64,000 nt of DNA, taken from the NCBI RefSeq assembly GCF_901000735.1, contig NC_081541.1, positions 30,584,060 through 30,648,059 on the forward strand. Direction: 5' to 3'. Positions 21,340-33,073 of this stretch are shown here, piece by piece (the first letter of the stretch is position 1; each line of letters begins with the position of its first letter). This stretch comes from Corylus avellana. Its lineage: Eukaryota > Streptophyta > Magnoliopsida > Fagales > Betulaceae. Both the position numbers and the translations under genes were made by a program. Below the pieces are notes generated by a model. That model ran no database searches. It saw only the letters and a program-made list of their open reading frames with translations, and had not been told where the DNA came from.

Positions 21340-22762
21340 TATTTGGCTGTAAGAAATAAAAGCCTCGGTAAAAAAACATCATGTATTTGTAACTGTAATG
21401 CTTTTGCAACTGTTGAAATAGCATTATTGGGCCGATTTGGACCTGGGTTGTTCATTACTCAAAATGGGTTGCCTGGCCCAAGCCCAGTGAATGATTAATA
21501 TGATACTCATTGACCTCAAGTTTTTTAGACTACATTTGTTTTGAAGTAAAAATAGTTTTTGGAAAAATGATTTTCCCATGAAAATATTTTTTTCGTGCTA
21601 ACTTGTACAAAAATCAGCGATAATGGCCAGACAATGGCCGGTGACCTCCGAAGTAGCCAAAAATGGCATATTTTGGAAAACTACGGTGACGGCGGCTCAC
21701 AGCCGGTAGAGGATTACAGTTTGTTTATGGCCAGCGAAATATTCCGACGAACTTGAGAGACGGTAGCATATTTCAGCTACAACAGAGATTGAAATGCGAG
21801 AGAGTGCGTGCAAAGAGGAGAAGCTCAAACTCAAAATATAATTTACGATTTTAAACAATTGAAACTATTTTATAGAAATTAAAGAAGATTTTCTTAGTCA
21901 ACGAAAAATATTTTTTGTTTTACCATGATTTAATCATACCAAATACCATTTTTTCAAAAAATATTTTTCGTGACAGAGCCTTAATTAAAGTGACTTCATG
22001 ACATATATATATATATATCTAGATATATCATCTTCTTTCATAAAGGACTCCTAAAGTACTACTTTTTTTTCCATTATTTCCTTAGAGCTATTTTCTAGCT
22101 TACAAAGCTACGGCAAATCTGACCCTTTATTCACACTTTGGTGTTTGCCTATTTATAGGATAACTGTCACTGTATTCTTAATTGTTTAATAGCTTCTTTT
22201 TTTGATATATTAGGATATCCCCCCTGTTTCTCAACATCTCTAGAAGGGAACAAGAAGACAGAAGAACACCAAACTTTTCTATTTGATAAAAGATTATGTA
22301 ACACTTTCAATCTTTATTCTTGTATTCACAGAAATCTATAGCATAGTCAATGCATATATGTCTTAACTAAAAAGGCACTGAGATTTCTTTTCTTTTAATT
22401 GCAGGCTGAGATTATATATATATATATATATATATATACCTCCAGCCTTTCAATTACCATGCCGTCTTAACGAACTTGATTGATGAATTCATGTACTAAA
22501 TTTTGGTCATACCCATGTGACTCAATCAATTATATATATATATAGTTCAATATATTGGTTTTTAAAGCAGGCAAGGTTTTACTAGTAATATCATTTCCAT
22601 CTCTTTTAATCTAACATATTGAAGAAAGAATTTTAGAGTATATTAAGATTTATGATGAATATATTTCCATGCATTGCCTATATATTTGTCCAAATTTGAA
22701 GTGCTTGGTCCGACAGAGTGCTCGGTCGTGCATTGATATCAAGTTGCTCAAAGGAGTAGCTA
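21340..22762. other. Spacer between LHT-like genes 1 and 2
   Basis: AT-rich; contains a MITE-like element (21526-21985), TA repeats at about 22003-22016 and 22412-22438, and a possible TATA (TATATATT near 22680) before gene 2. No gene. Confidence 0.6.
21526..21985. mobile_element. Degenerate MITE-like element
   Basis: Imperfect inverted ends: left contains GGAAAAATGATTTTCCCATG and AAATATTTTTTTCGTG; right contains ACGAAAAATATTTTTTG and, near the end, AAAAAATATTTTTCGTGACAG. About 460 bp, no ORF, GC-richer core. Family not resolved. Confidence 0.4.
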
Positions 22763-25700
22763 ATGGAGACAAACTTAGAAAGAAAAATGGGTAAAGTTGT
22801 GGAAATTATGTCTTTTTCCGGTGACTCCAGTACTGACACTTCACCGGCGGCAATAGGGGATACTCCTCCTCCCTTCCGGCAGTTCCGCTCGTCGTTTATA
22901 TCTCTGTCGGCGTTCGTTTCCGCCACCACTGACCCTCAACCCCAAGACGCTAATTATTGGCTTCCAATTACAACGTCCATAAATGGAAATGCATACTCTG
23001 CCGCCTTCCATATTCTATGTTCCGGAATTGGAATTCATAGCCTTGTGCTGCCTGTTGCCTTCACTGCCCTTGGGTGGTAAGCAATTAGGTTTTTTGCTGT
23101 TAAATTTACTAAGAAATATAAATCAATAATATCAATATCAATATATTTCTGAATATATTTGTGATCTTTTTTGGTGGTGCAGGACATGGGGTGTTATATG
23201 CTTGAGTGTAGCATTCATATGGCAACTTTACACAATCTACTTGCTGGTGCAACTCCATGAAGCAGCTGAAACAAGATTAATGCGCTACAGCAGATACTTT
23301 GATCTTTGCAGTGCTGCATTTGGTGAGGATTCCATTTCCATGGCGTATGATTAGTTTCTTTCCTTCAAAAATTGGGTCAAAAAGATTGTAACTAGACGCT
23401 CAAAAAATCTTTTTTTGAAAGAAAATTATGTCACTATATAGGGCTACTTTCATGCTTTTTGATATTGAGACTCCAATTTTTATAATTTAATACATTTGAT
23501 GCATCCTACAAGAATTTTTAAATGAAAACCTCTATTGATTTTCTCCTTATTCTAATAAAATATAAGGATTCCATGCCCCACGGCCTCCTATGCCTCCACC
23601 ACCTCCTTACCTCATGGAGGGTTGGGTTTTCATGGTTGACTTGTATTTTTATAAATTTTTGTAATTGTTTCTATTATCTATTAAATAAAAATAAAAAATA
23701 AACAACTGGGGTCTTGATTTACAAAGCCGTAGGTAGTATAGGTCTCAATTAATTTATGGAATAAAAAACTGGAATTTCAATTTAAAAACAAAAAAACGAA
23801 AGGAGAGTTATCATCCAATTAGCACATTAAAGGTAGTTGTAATATTAATTGTTGTACATGTGGCGTCCCATGTCGCCTAAAAATGTAGATGTGCTTATAT
23901 ATATACTTACATCATTCATGACAACAACGCATTTTAAAGTCGTGATAGCAATGAACTTATCAGAACTCCACAGTTAATTAAGCATACTTTTACGATAATA
24001 GTATTAGGATAGGTGACATTTTGAGAAGTCTCATTTGAGGGAACCAGAAACAAACAATATTGTGTGTCATTAAGGATTGAGTGTTGAAGTGTTGAAGTAG
24101 AAATGAATGTTTCGTTAATTTTCTATCATGTGCTGGTGACAAGATATCAAAGATGTTTGTCTTATTCCCAATCATAGACCTATCAGCAGGTACATGCATG
24201 CTTTTAACTACCGTCGGAGGCTCCACAATGAACATGTTCTTCGACATGTTGTGTCAGGGCATCTGCATTTCCAGGCCATTAACCACTGTGGAGTGGTACT
24301 TGGTCTTTACCTGCGGCACTATCGTTTTATCTCAGCTCCCCAATCTCAACTCCGTCGCTGGCGTTTCTCTGATTGGAGCTGTCTCATCATCTGTGTGCTG
24401 CTATACGCTCCTGTGGGCGGTGCCAGTCGCGGGGGGCCGTAGAATGCCCAAGGAATTGCTTTATCCCGTTCAACCGAGCACCCCTCTGGATGTCATCAAT
24501 GCAATCGGGATCATTGCGTTTGCTTTTAGAGGCCATAATCTTATACTAGAGATCCAGGTATATATTACAATATTAGCCTTTAAAATTATATTAATATCTT
24601 CAGATAAAGTGACAATCAATCTCAATATGTTTAGTCCGTTCATATCTGAGTAGCACTTTTATATCAAAATTCAAAGTTCGTCTCTTGCACTCCACCTCAA
24701 CTTGTCATTACTGTTTATGATTCAATATACAATCGTATTCTAAAGGAGTAATGGATAAATAAATAAATGATTTCTCTTAAGTAATTCTTTATGAACTTGG
24801 CTTCTTGTAGGCTACCATGCCTTCAAATGGAAAGCGTCCATCACGTGTGCCAATGTGGAAGGGTGTCAAATCTGCATATTTACTTATCGGATTGTGCTTG
24901 TTCCCCCTTGCAATAGGAGGCTATTGGGCATATGGCCATACGGTGCTACTTTTCCTCTGTTTCATATACATATTCCCCTATCTCTACTTCTCCAAATTAA
25001 AAATCCTCAAATTTGTCCTCTTTTAATGTGTACGTATTTCTTTTTTTTTTTCTCCCTTTTAGCAACTAAACAAATATATATGCATGCGTGTTAGCGCAAT
25101 GACTTTCACACTAGTGCAGTCACATGTTACTTGTTCTAACTCACAACGGGCAACAGCTTTTGCACTAGCACACTCACCCGTTGCTCGTTAGTGGGGCACA
25201 AAACTTTAGTGATTGAAATTTTTTACATTTTGTTTCTTCTTTGGGTGACAGATACCAAAAGAAGGGGGCATGCTAATAGCCTTGTACAAGTTTCACAGGC
25301 ATGACACATATTCAAGATATGTTCTAGGACTAACAAGCTCACTGCTCATACTTAGTGCGGTGAGCTCCTTCCCAATCTATGCCATGCCAGTATTTGATGG
25401 CATAGAGTCAGTGTACACGAGCAGAAAGAAGCAGCCATGTCCGTGGTGGCTCCGGGCGATCTACCGGGTTATGTTCGGATTCTTGTGCTTCTTTTTGGCA
25501 GTGGCAATCTCATTTGATGGAACCCTGGGAGGTCTCAGTGGAGGATTCTCCTTGCCTCTCACTTTAGCTCTTCCTTGTTTTATGTGGGTTAAGATTAAGA
25601 AACCAGAGGTGTATACCCTAATGTGGTGGCTCAACTGGGGACTAGGGTTGCTTGGAATGGCTCTAAGCGGGCTCTTGATTGTGCATGGCAGGAGTGTATG

Positions 25701-25809
25701 CTGTGATTACCACAGGTGTTGGGGTCAGATTTTTCAAGCCTCGCTAATGGAATTAATTAAGACTACAGGCTGCAAATTGGGTGATTTTGAGTACATCAAA
25801 TTTAAATGA
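22763..25809 (+). pseudogene. LHT8-like gene 2, probably decaying
   Basis: Paralogue of the flanking transporters. Exon-like segments are 22763-23076, 23183-23322, 24136-24557, 24811-24942 and 25252-25809. Core motifs remain (YWLPITTSINGNAYSAAFH, SAGTCML, TTVEWYLVF, AFRGHNLILEIQ, PMWKGVK). Two lesions are visible. The acceptor of intron 2 reads CTG|GTGAC where gene 1 has CAG|GTGAC, so the required AG is gone; the in-frame AGs at 24185-24186 and 24188-24189 would delete about 17-18 residues of a membrane helix. Near 25690, four extra bases shift the frame, so the usual FFKPR end (stop about 25745) is missed and an unrelated tail runs to 25809. The gene-1 intron 3 is absent. A stable product is possible only with altered splicing and tail. 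Confidence 0.8.
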
Positions 25810-27837
25810 TGAAAAAAAAAAAAAAATCAACACTTTTTTACTTTTGCCTTCAAAATGTTTAAAAGTTAGCAATGTATTACAACCAAGTTTTTGAAATTGT
25901 CAATGTTGTCAATCTGTTAGTACACACATATCCCACTTTCATTTTATTGAACTGATGTAGTAGTGTGCATAAGCTTTTAATTTTTTTTTTTTTTTTTAAA
26001 TGACTGATCCAAGAATTAACGGATAGTGTCACACACGCTAAGGATGAGTTGGGGGTGTAATTAATAATGTGTTTTGGGTTCCTCATCTTTGTCTCTGTGG
26101 CCGGAGAATTTTGTGGCCTCACCATCTCCCAAGCCCAAACCCAAGTGTCATACCCAACTCATACAGATCTTTTACTAAATTTGAGTTATCCGCTTCTACC
26201 TTCCCTTTTTCTCTTTCCGTTAGATAAAATTTTTCTTCAAATTGGGTTAGTATAATTTTTTCTAATTCAGTATATTAAAGTTTAAACTAACATGTACTCA
26301 AAATACATGTAAGAATTACATAATAAAAAAAATGCATGTAAGAATTAGAAATATATGTGATTCTTAGGTATATTTTGAACACATCTTAGTTTAATAGACT
26401 CAATTCTTTCTTTTTTTTTCTTTTTTTTTTTAATGTACGGACAACTGTGGCCCGGACACTAATATATCATCAGACAAGACAATATAGAAACCAAGAAAAC
26501 CCACTTATCAAAAACAAATACGTTACTGATCACATGATTAGTTTTTGACTAAAAATCCTCTACAAATGGTAATGATTCAAATGCGAATTTTATTTTATTT
26601 TATTTTATTTTTGTGGGGTTGGGGGTGAGAGGTGGTGTGGGGGTTAATTTGATCATTTATCAATTTATGCAAATCGGATATACTACACTTTCACTCTACT
26701 CTCATTTTATTAGGCTGATGTAGTAATGTTTATTAGCTGGTGGAATAGCCTTTAGTAAAAGCAATAGGCACTACAACACGACAACATTAGCCTAATGAGA
26801 TTTGGTAGTATAAATGTGTAAGAAATAGCATTATTCAAAACGGATATAGCATTTCAGTTGCCAATTGTCCTCAAACAATTTGTTTTTTCAATAACAATTC
26901 TTCTTCTCTATTCATTTCATAAAAATAGAGCATGTTCCTTTAACAAAACAATATTGTAGATAAAATGAAAAATTTCTTCCATCTAAATTTGATATATGCT
27001 TTATTTAACTCTTTGCATGTCAACGTCCCAATCAGTTTTCAAATCTGCAGCATATTCCGACAAATCACGTCTCTGCTCGTTACCCGATCGATCACAACTT
27101 TGATTAAGACAAAATAATCACAAACAATAACATCAAAATAATCTACATATATGAAGGCAATCACGAAGAAATTTTTATAAAAAATGGAATGCTAACTAAT
27201 AAAAAGCAAAGCACTGTCAAGTATCATATAAAAATAGATTCTTTCCAAAAGATGAAAATGAAAGAAGAAACTTTTCTTTTGTGAGACAAGCGACCACTGA
27301 TTTCTCTTTTTCACTGTCGTAGCTTCTTTTTCTTTCTAGCCTGTCCTTAAAGAGAAAACGCACTCTCTCTCTGGGCTCTTTTTTGGTGCAGCACTCGTAC
27401 TAATGCGGTGCCATCGATGAAGACATAAAAAAAAGGGGTTGTTTTTTTTTAGTTGCTGTGAGTTGGTTGTAAGAAAGAATGCCTCGCCTTTTTAGAAGAA
27501 GGAATAAAATAGCGGCCCCCACCTTTGACTTGATGAGGGTGAGAGTCACTCAACCATAGCAACATTTCTAGGTTTGGTATTGTTCATTAATGGTAGTGGA
27601 AGCCAGGAGATATCAAATAGGATTTGGCCTAGATGGTTTACAAGAAAATTAGAGGAGATTTTCATGCTTTTTCTTTTTTTTTAATGGTATAAGAGAATTG
27701 GGTAATCGAAACAAATTGCAAGTTCGATACCTTAATTGAGAGTTTTTAAACTTCGAAAGCACTTTTAAAACACATGAAAGTTTGGCGTTTCGTGAAGTTT
27801 CCAAAAAAAAAAAAAAAAAAAGAATGAGGTTCCCCTC
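25810..27837. other. Intergenic DNA after LHT-like gene 2
   Basis: AT-rich, T-runs near 25981 and 26410; no gene, no clear element boundaries. Confidence 0.55.
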
Positions 27838-28238
27838 TCAACAACGGATCAAGATCCTCTAATTTATATTATAAAATAATGGAATTTAGGTCCTTTTTAG
27901 GCATTAAAACGCTTGAAAAATACCGCATATTAAAAAAGTTGTATGTTGTTGACCGCAGTCAGAAAAAATTCCCCTTGAAAAATATTTGTTATTCACTTTT
28001 GTAGAGATGCTTATTCTTCTGAAAACCAAAAAATAATTTTTGACTTAAAACTTTTGTACAACATAGAGAGGAAGAACCTAATGAAAAATATATTAAATTC
28101 TTAACTGCAACATATCTTATTTTTAATATATATAGTATTTTTCAAGCGTTTTAATACTAAAAAATAACCTAAATTTCATAATTTGAGAATTTATAATTTT
28201 TTATTTGAAATTATAGGAGATCCTAATCCTTCAACAAC
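27838..28238. mobile_element. MITE with 8-bp target duplication
   Basis: A 385-bp element (27846-28230) is flanked by TCAACAAC on both sides. Terminal inverted repeats start GGATCAAGATCCTC / AGGATTAGGATCTCC and extend over 100 bp per arm (shared GGAATTTAGG...TTAAAACGCTTGAAAAATA). Non-coding foldback MITE; an 8-9 bp duplication fits hAT or Mutator. Confidence 0.75.
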
Positions 28239-28857
28239 CACCATAGTTATTGTGGTTTTTCCATTTTGCTACGTTGTTGGAGAGGCTACTCTCTTTTATG
28301 GTTTGACCTATTGTAACCATTGTCCCCTACTGAATAAAAAAAATCTCTCTAGGTAACAAATGCTATGAACCAGAAGTCCACCTCATCCCTCCATCTTTAC
28401 TCGACGCCATACACATGGCTTACCATTTCTCCTCGGAAAGTTATTGCAAATGCTGACAAGCAGCATTAGCCCATACCGCATTAACCAACACTTAGAAAAA
28501 TAAAAAATAAAAAACCCATTTGAAAGTAGTGCTAAGGATACTTCTCCCCTAAACTCGTTTCACATTGTCATCCAACCAAATGGCAATTCCTTTGCCAATG
28601 GACCCAAGTGCTTGCAAAACCCAATTTCCACCAAATGGCGCACTTCGACGTATTATATATTTCAATTGGGAAACATAATGAGAAACATCCCAAGGGGATG
28701 GCCATTGTGTTATAGAAAATAGGTATCAATTTCTGTGCATGTATTAAAGTCGTACACGAAGGCAAGTGATGCTCTTTCTGTCGGTTTGCATTTAGTATGT
28801 TTAAAATTGCATTAGGAAGATTAAAATATAGCAACACTATTTCGAAAAAAAAGAACA
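28239..28857. other. Intergenic
   Basis: No gene or element recognised; the short minus-strand frame at 28568-28858 has no family resemblance. Confidence 0.5.
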
Positions 28858-30989
28858 TAGTATCAGAGCCAAAAGTCTTTTGTTTAAACTTTGATTATGT
28901 CATTTACCTTAATTTCAATTAAATATTTTACTGTATTAGACCTCATCTATTAAAAGAGAGTTTGAACTCACACGTGAAAAGAGATGTTATAAAGTAATGA
29001 TGAATTGATTAAATTTATCCATTCTTATAAGTTTAAGTTTTTTGAGAAATTAGTAGTTTAACATTAAGTACCTAAAATTTATGCCAAACAAAAAACTAGT
29101 ATGTCTAGTATAAAAAGCTTCAAAAGTAGACGAACCACACTTAAAAAAAAAAAACAAAACAAAACAAAAAAACAAAACAAAACAAAACAAAACTTTAAAA
29201 TGATGCTCATGATCATTTTGTGCTTCCACATTTGTGGGCGGCCGCCGGCACTAGGGCTGGCAATTTTGACACGACCCATGAATCCCACATGAACACGACA
29301 CGAAAAATCAATTATTGGGTTTAGCCTTATCGGGTTCAGGTCTTAATCGGGTCTACCCGTTTAAGGCCCGGATAATTTCGTGTCTAGCGGGTCGACCCGC
29401 CAAACACGATTACTATTCGGGTCTAGTGGATACCCATTAGAGTCGGCTACTGTTCGGGTCTGGTGGGTACTATCCGGGTCTAACAAGTACCCACCAAACC
29501 CGGTTAAAAAACAAAAAAAAAACAAAACCAAAAAAACAAAAAACAAAAAGAAAAAAGAAGTCAAAAAATGAGCATATTTGTAGTGTTTCATAATTCATAT
29601 ATTTGATTACATAAGATGGATCATGGATCCTTCAAGACTTCAAGTGGACAACACCAGGCATAATGGCCCAAGGGAACCTAATTTGTGATGATGTAGTTTT
29701 GAGTTTTGTTTCTTTTTTTTTTATTCTTTTGTTTTTGTTAGCCTTTTTTTTTATTATCTTTTTCTTTATTGCTATGATGAAAATGTTGACACATTTTACC
29801 CCTCATTTATATTTTGATCATTTTGAAATAGAAATTTTAGTTTTGTCCCTACTTTGACTTTATGCTTTATGAGGTATCGATGAGGGCCAAGTGGCTTACT
29901 AGTAACCAAGCCAACCCCTCGAGTAGGTCCAACTTAATAGATTTTGAGGCCTAAGACAAACAAATTTAGGTAGGGCCTTTTTTATATTTAAATATTTAAT
30001 TAAATGATTTTAATTTAAAAACATTCTTCTTGCTTTTTGCCCTTAATTTTTTTTTTCAAATGATTTGCAAAATTCATCTCTGTTATAAGACATTTAATTT
30101 CAACATATTACAAATATCATATTTTGTGTTGAAATATACATAATTCTTTTTTAGTAGAATGTAATTTGAGCAAAATTAAATTTCTTTATACTAAAAATTA
30201 TTTTAATAAATGAACTTAGTCAATATGCTTGCTTGTTTTAAGTTTAGGTGAAATTATGAGTTTAATAATTTCTTTTTGAGTACAATTACAGTCACTTTCC
30301 TTTTTTTTCCTTTTTTTCTTTTTTTTTTTTTCTTATCCTTTATTAAAGTCTTTAATATCTTGGAACTCAATTTTTTGCATTGTTTGTATTGATGTATTAT
30401 TATTACAATTTTAAAATATATATATATATAGAGTTTAGGGTTTTAACGGGTCGGGTCTACCCGATTAGACCCGGTTATCTTAAACGGGTCAAACGGGTCA
30501 TGTCTGTGTATAGGCTAATTGTGTAATGGGTACTCACGGGTCGTAATCGAGTTGTACCAGATACCCATTTTGCTACCCTTAGCCGGCACACCTCTCATGG
30601 GCTGCGTCGGTATAATTGATAATGATGGCAAAGTAAAGCCCAAGTCCTCAGTGGGTCTTGTTGAGAAGTCGAAGGTCGGAATTACGTTAGGAAACTTAAA
30701 AACATGGTATGATCAGCACTTCAAAAAATATATATATGGTATCAGCGCCAAAGATTTTTAGTTTAAACTTTGCCTCCACCATTTATTTATATTTTAATTA
30801 AATATTTCACGTGTTGGACTCCACCTATTAAGAAGAAGTTTGAGCCCATACGTGAAGAAGAATGTTACAAAGTAATGAATAAGTGATTAAATTTACATAT
30901 TCTTATAAGCTTAAGCATTGGAACAAGTAAGTAGTTTTAACATTAAGTACCTAAAATCTATGCCAAACAAAAAATTGATCTGTTTAGTG

Positions 30990-31026
<37 letters not shown>

Positions 31027-31135
31027 TAAAATAATGTTTCCATGATCATTTTGAGCTTTTCCTATGAAATGGTTATCTCTGTAGGTAAGGCCAGAATTGA
31101 TAAGGATAAAGTAAAGTCCGTCCGCGCTGGGTCTC
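28858..31135. repeat. Tandem duplication of TRIM-like unit, first copy split by a hAT element
   Basis: 28858-29251 plus 30590-about 30715 is a diverged copy of 30733-31135: both start TATCAGNGCCAAA, share TTAACATTAAGTACCTAAAAT, ATGATCATTTTG and AAGTAAAG...TGGGTCTNGTTG. The first copy is interrupted by the hAT element at 29252-30581. Both start with the TRIM-like sequence. Confidence 0.65.
29244..30589. mobile_element. Non-autonomous hAT element with 8-bp target duplication
   Basis: The 1330-bp element (29252-30581) is flanked by GCCGGCAC on both sides. Ends are TAGGGCTGGCAATTTTGAC and, inverted, TAAGGGTAGCAAAATGGG. Near both ends it carries many GGGTCGACCCG / GGGTCTACCCG-type repeats; the centre is AT-rich with no transposase. 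TSD length and ends identify hAT. A 5'-end relative lies at about 49728-49860. Confidence 0.82.
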
Positions 31136-32232
31136 GTTGGCTTGGCTGGCAGTGGAGGTCTCGACGTACCGAACGGCAACGTTCAAACATACCACGTTCC
31201 AGGACACCCCTTTGACTTTATTTTATTATTTTTTAAAAAAAAAACAAAGCATTAACGATGGGGTTCAAAAATTAAGGTACACATCAATTTTTTTTTTTGC
31301 AAGCCAAATTAAAGAAAAAAAAAAGAGGAGGACCGTCGATAGGTGGCTCCTACACCCTTTGTCAAACCGGGGTACTTTGACCAATCTCCATTTTACGCGG
31401 GGTGGTCGGAGTTACTGTGTCGAGATTTCAGTGGTTCGTGACTCTTTTGTTTAGAGTACCGGACGCTGGTTGCAGGGTGGAGGGATGGGGTCAACACTTT
31501 GCGAAGTCAGTACTTCTGCCACCCACCGACGGCGGGTGGTCCCAACCACTTTACCTTTGGGGTGCTCCGCCACCAAATACACCCCTTCCTTTTTTTTTTT
31601 TTTTTGGGCCAAGGGGGTGGATCCCACAATCTCTATTGCTGGGGTGGCCTAACCACTCCCGTGATTGGTGGTCATTCCAAATTTCTTGGCCAAAATAAAG
31701 TGGTCCTACCACCCTATTAAGCCAAGAGGTATCGGAGTCACCCCATCGCTCTCCTCCCTTTTTTTTTTTTTTTAATTTGGCTTTAAAAAAAAAATTAATT
31801 AATTAATTAATTACATGCAGCAATTTTGAACCCCATCGTTAATGCTTTGTTTTTTTTTTTAAAAAAATAATAATAATAAAATAATCGCAAAGTCAAGGGG
31901 AGTGTCAGACAGCACTGTAGCTGGAACAGTACCGTTCCAGCTACAGTGCTGGACCTCCCCTTGCCAAACGAAGCTGTTGAGGACCCGGCGTAGGCCGGAT
32001 CATTAATTTGTAAATATGTACGGTGCACAGGGATAGCAGTGAAGACGCGCGTATGCATTTATAGGGCGGAGGTGGAGGGTTTGTTGGATCCCACTCCCAC
32101 CCATCATGACATGCATGAAAATTCTTTCTTGGTTTTGAAATTCAGTATTAAGAAAAAGAATACTAGAATCGTGAATGTCTAATAATTGTCTTGTAAAAGT
32201 AAGCAACAACAAAGAACTAAAGATTAATGTTT
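31136..32232. repeat. Inverted-repeat region with a GC-rich core
   Basis: 31204-31276 and about 31821-31905 are inverted copies (ACAAAGCATTAACGATGGGG on one side, its complement on the other), enclosing 31320-31740. That core is full of GGGGTGG / CCACCCC motifs in both orientations. It probably is a foldback transposon or nested remnant. A perfect 17-bp hairpin (31911-31950) lies just outside. No coding sequence is convincing. Confidence 0.5.
31911..31950. other. Perfect hairpin, 17-bp stem and 6-nt loop
   Basis: Arms AGCACTGTAGCTGGAAC and GTTCCAGCTACAGTGCT around AGTACC. It may be the tip of an element end or a cruciform; no function assigned. Confidence 0.6.
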
Positions 32233-32890
32233 CACTACCAAAAAAAAAAAAAAAAAATTATCAATTTTTTGATATGACTGCAGTAAATGAATTTGTGCCA
32301 CATCACTAATTATTGACGTGACATAAATAATTAGTTGACAGGTCAATAAATATTTTTCTGACCTGGTAATGTTGACAGGTCAATAATTATTTACTTGGCA
32401 ATATCCGCACGTCAATAAATTCTGACATGTTTGACATTACCACGTCAATAAATTTTTCAGAATTTTAAAACTTTAAAAATTATATATTTTATTGACGTGT
32501 TAAATTTCAACACGTCAATAAATATTGACGTGTGAAATTATCACGTCACAAATTTCTGACGTGGTAATTTTACACGTCAATATTTATTGACGTGTGAAAT
32601 TGCCACATCAGAAATTTGCTGACGTGGAAATTTCACACGTCATAAAATATTTCACGAGGCCAAAATTTCCTGACCTGGCCATTTCATTGGTCAAGATTGC
32701 TTGACGTGTGAAACTAGCAGGTCAATAATTTTCTAACGTGACAGGTTTACAGATTTATTGACCTGTGAAATTGCCAAGTCAGGAAATTATTGACCTACCA
32801 GTTTCACACGTCAATATTTTATGACATGTAAAATTTCACAGGTCAATAAATAATAACCTGTTAAAATGACAGGTGAATAGTTTTATTTAT
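32233..32890 (+). mobile_element. CACTA element 5' end with TGACGTG subterminal repeats
   Basis: Starts CACTACCAAAAAAA, the canonical CACTA terminus, then shows more than a dozen direct and inverted copies of a unit around TTGACGTGTGAAATT / AATTTCACACGTCAA. This is the expected transposase-binding subterminal array. The matching right end (GGTAGTG) was not found, so its extent is unclear. Confidence 0.7.
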
Positions 32891-33035
32891 TAATTAATTA
32901 AATTTTATACAAACAATATAGTAATTCGTAATTTATGAATTTAAGTTAAATTTTGTAAAAACTAATTAATTAATTAATTAGGTATATATATATATATAAT
33001 ATAGCAATTGGAAGGGCATGATGTGTACGTATATC

Positions 33036-33073
<38 letters not shown>

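Noticed and set aside
29079..29591. Lys/Phe-rich frames around the hAT left end
   Set aside because: Products of A-runs and of the GGGTC-rich subterminal repeats, not genes.
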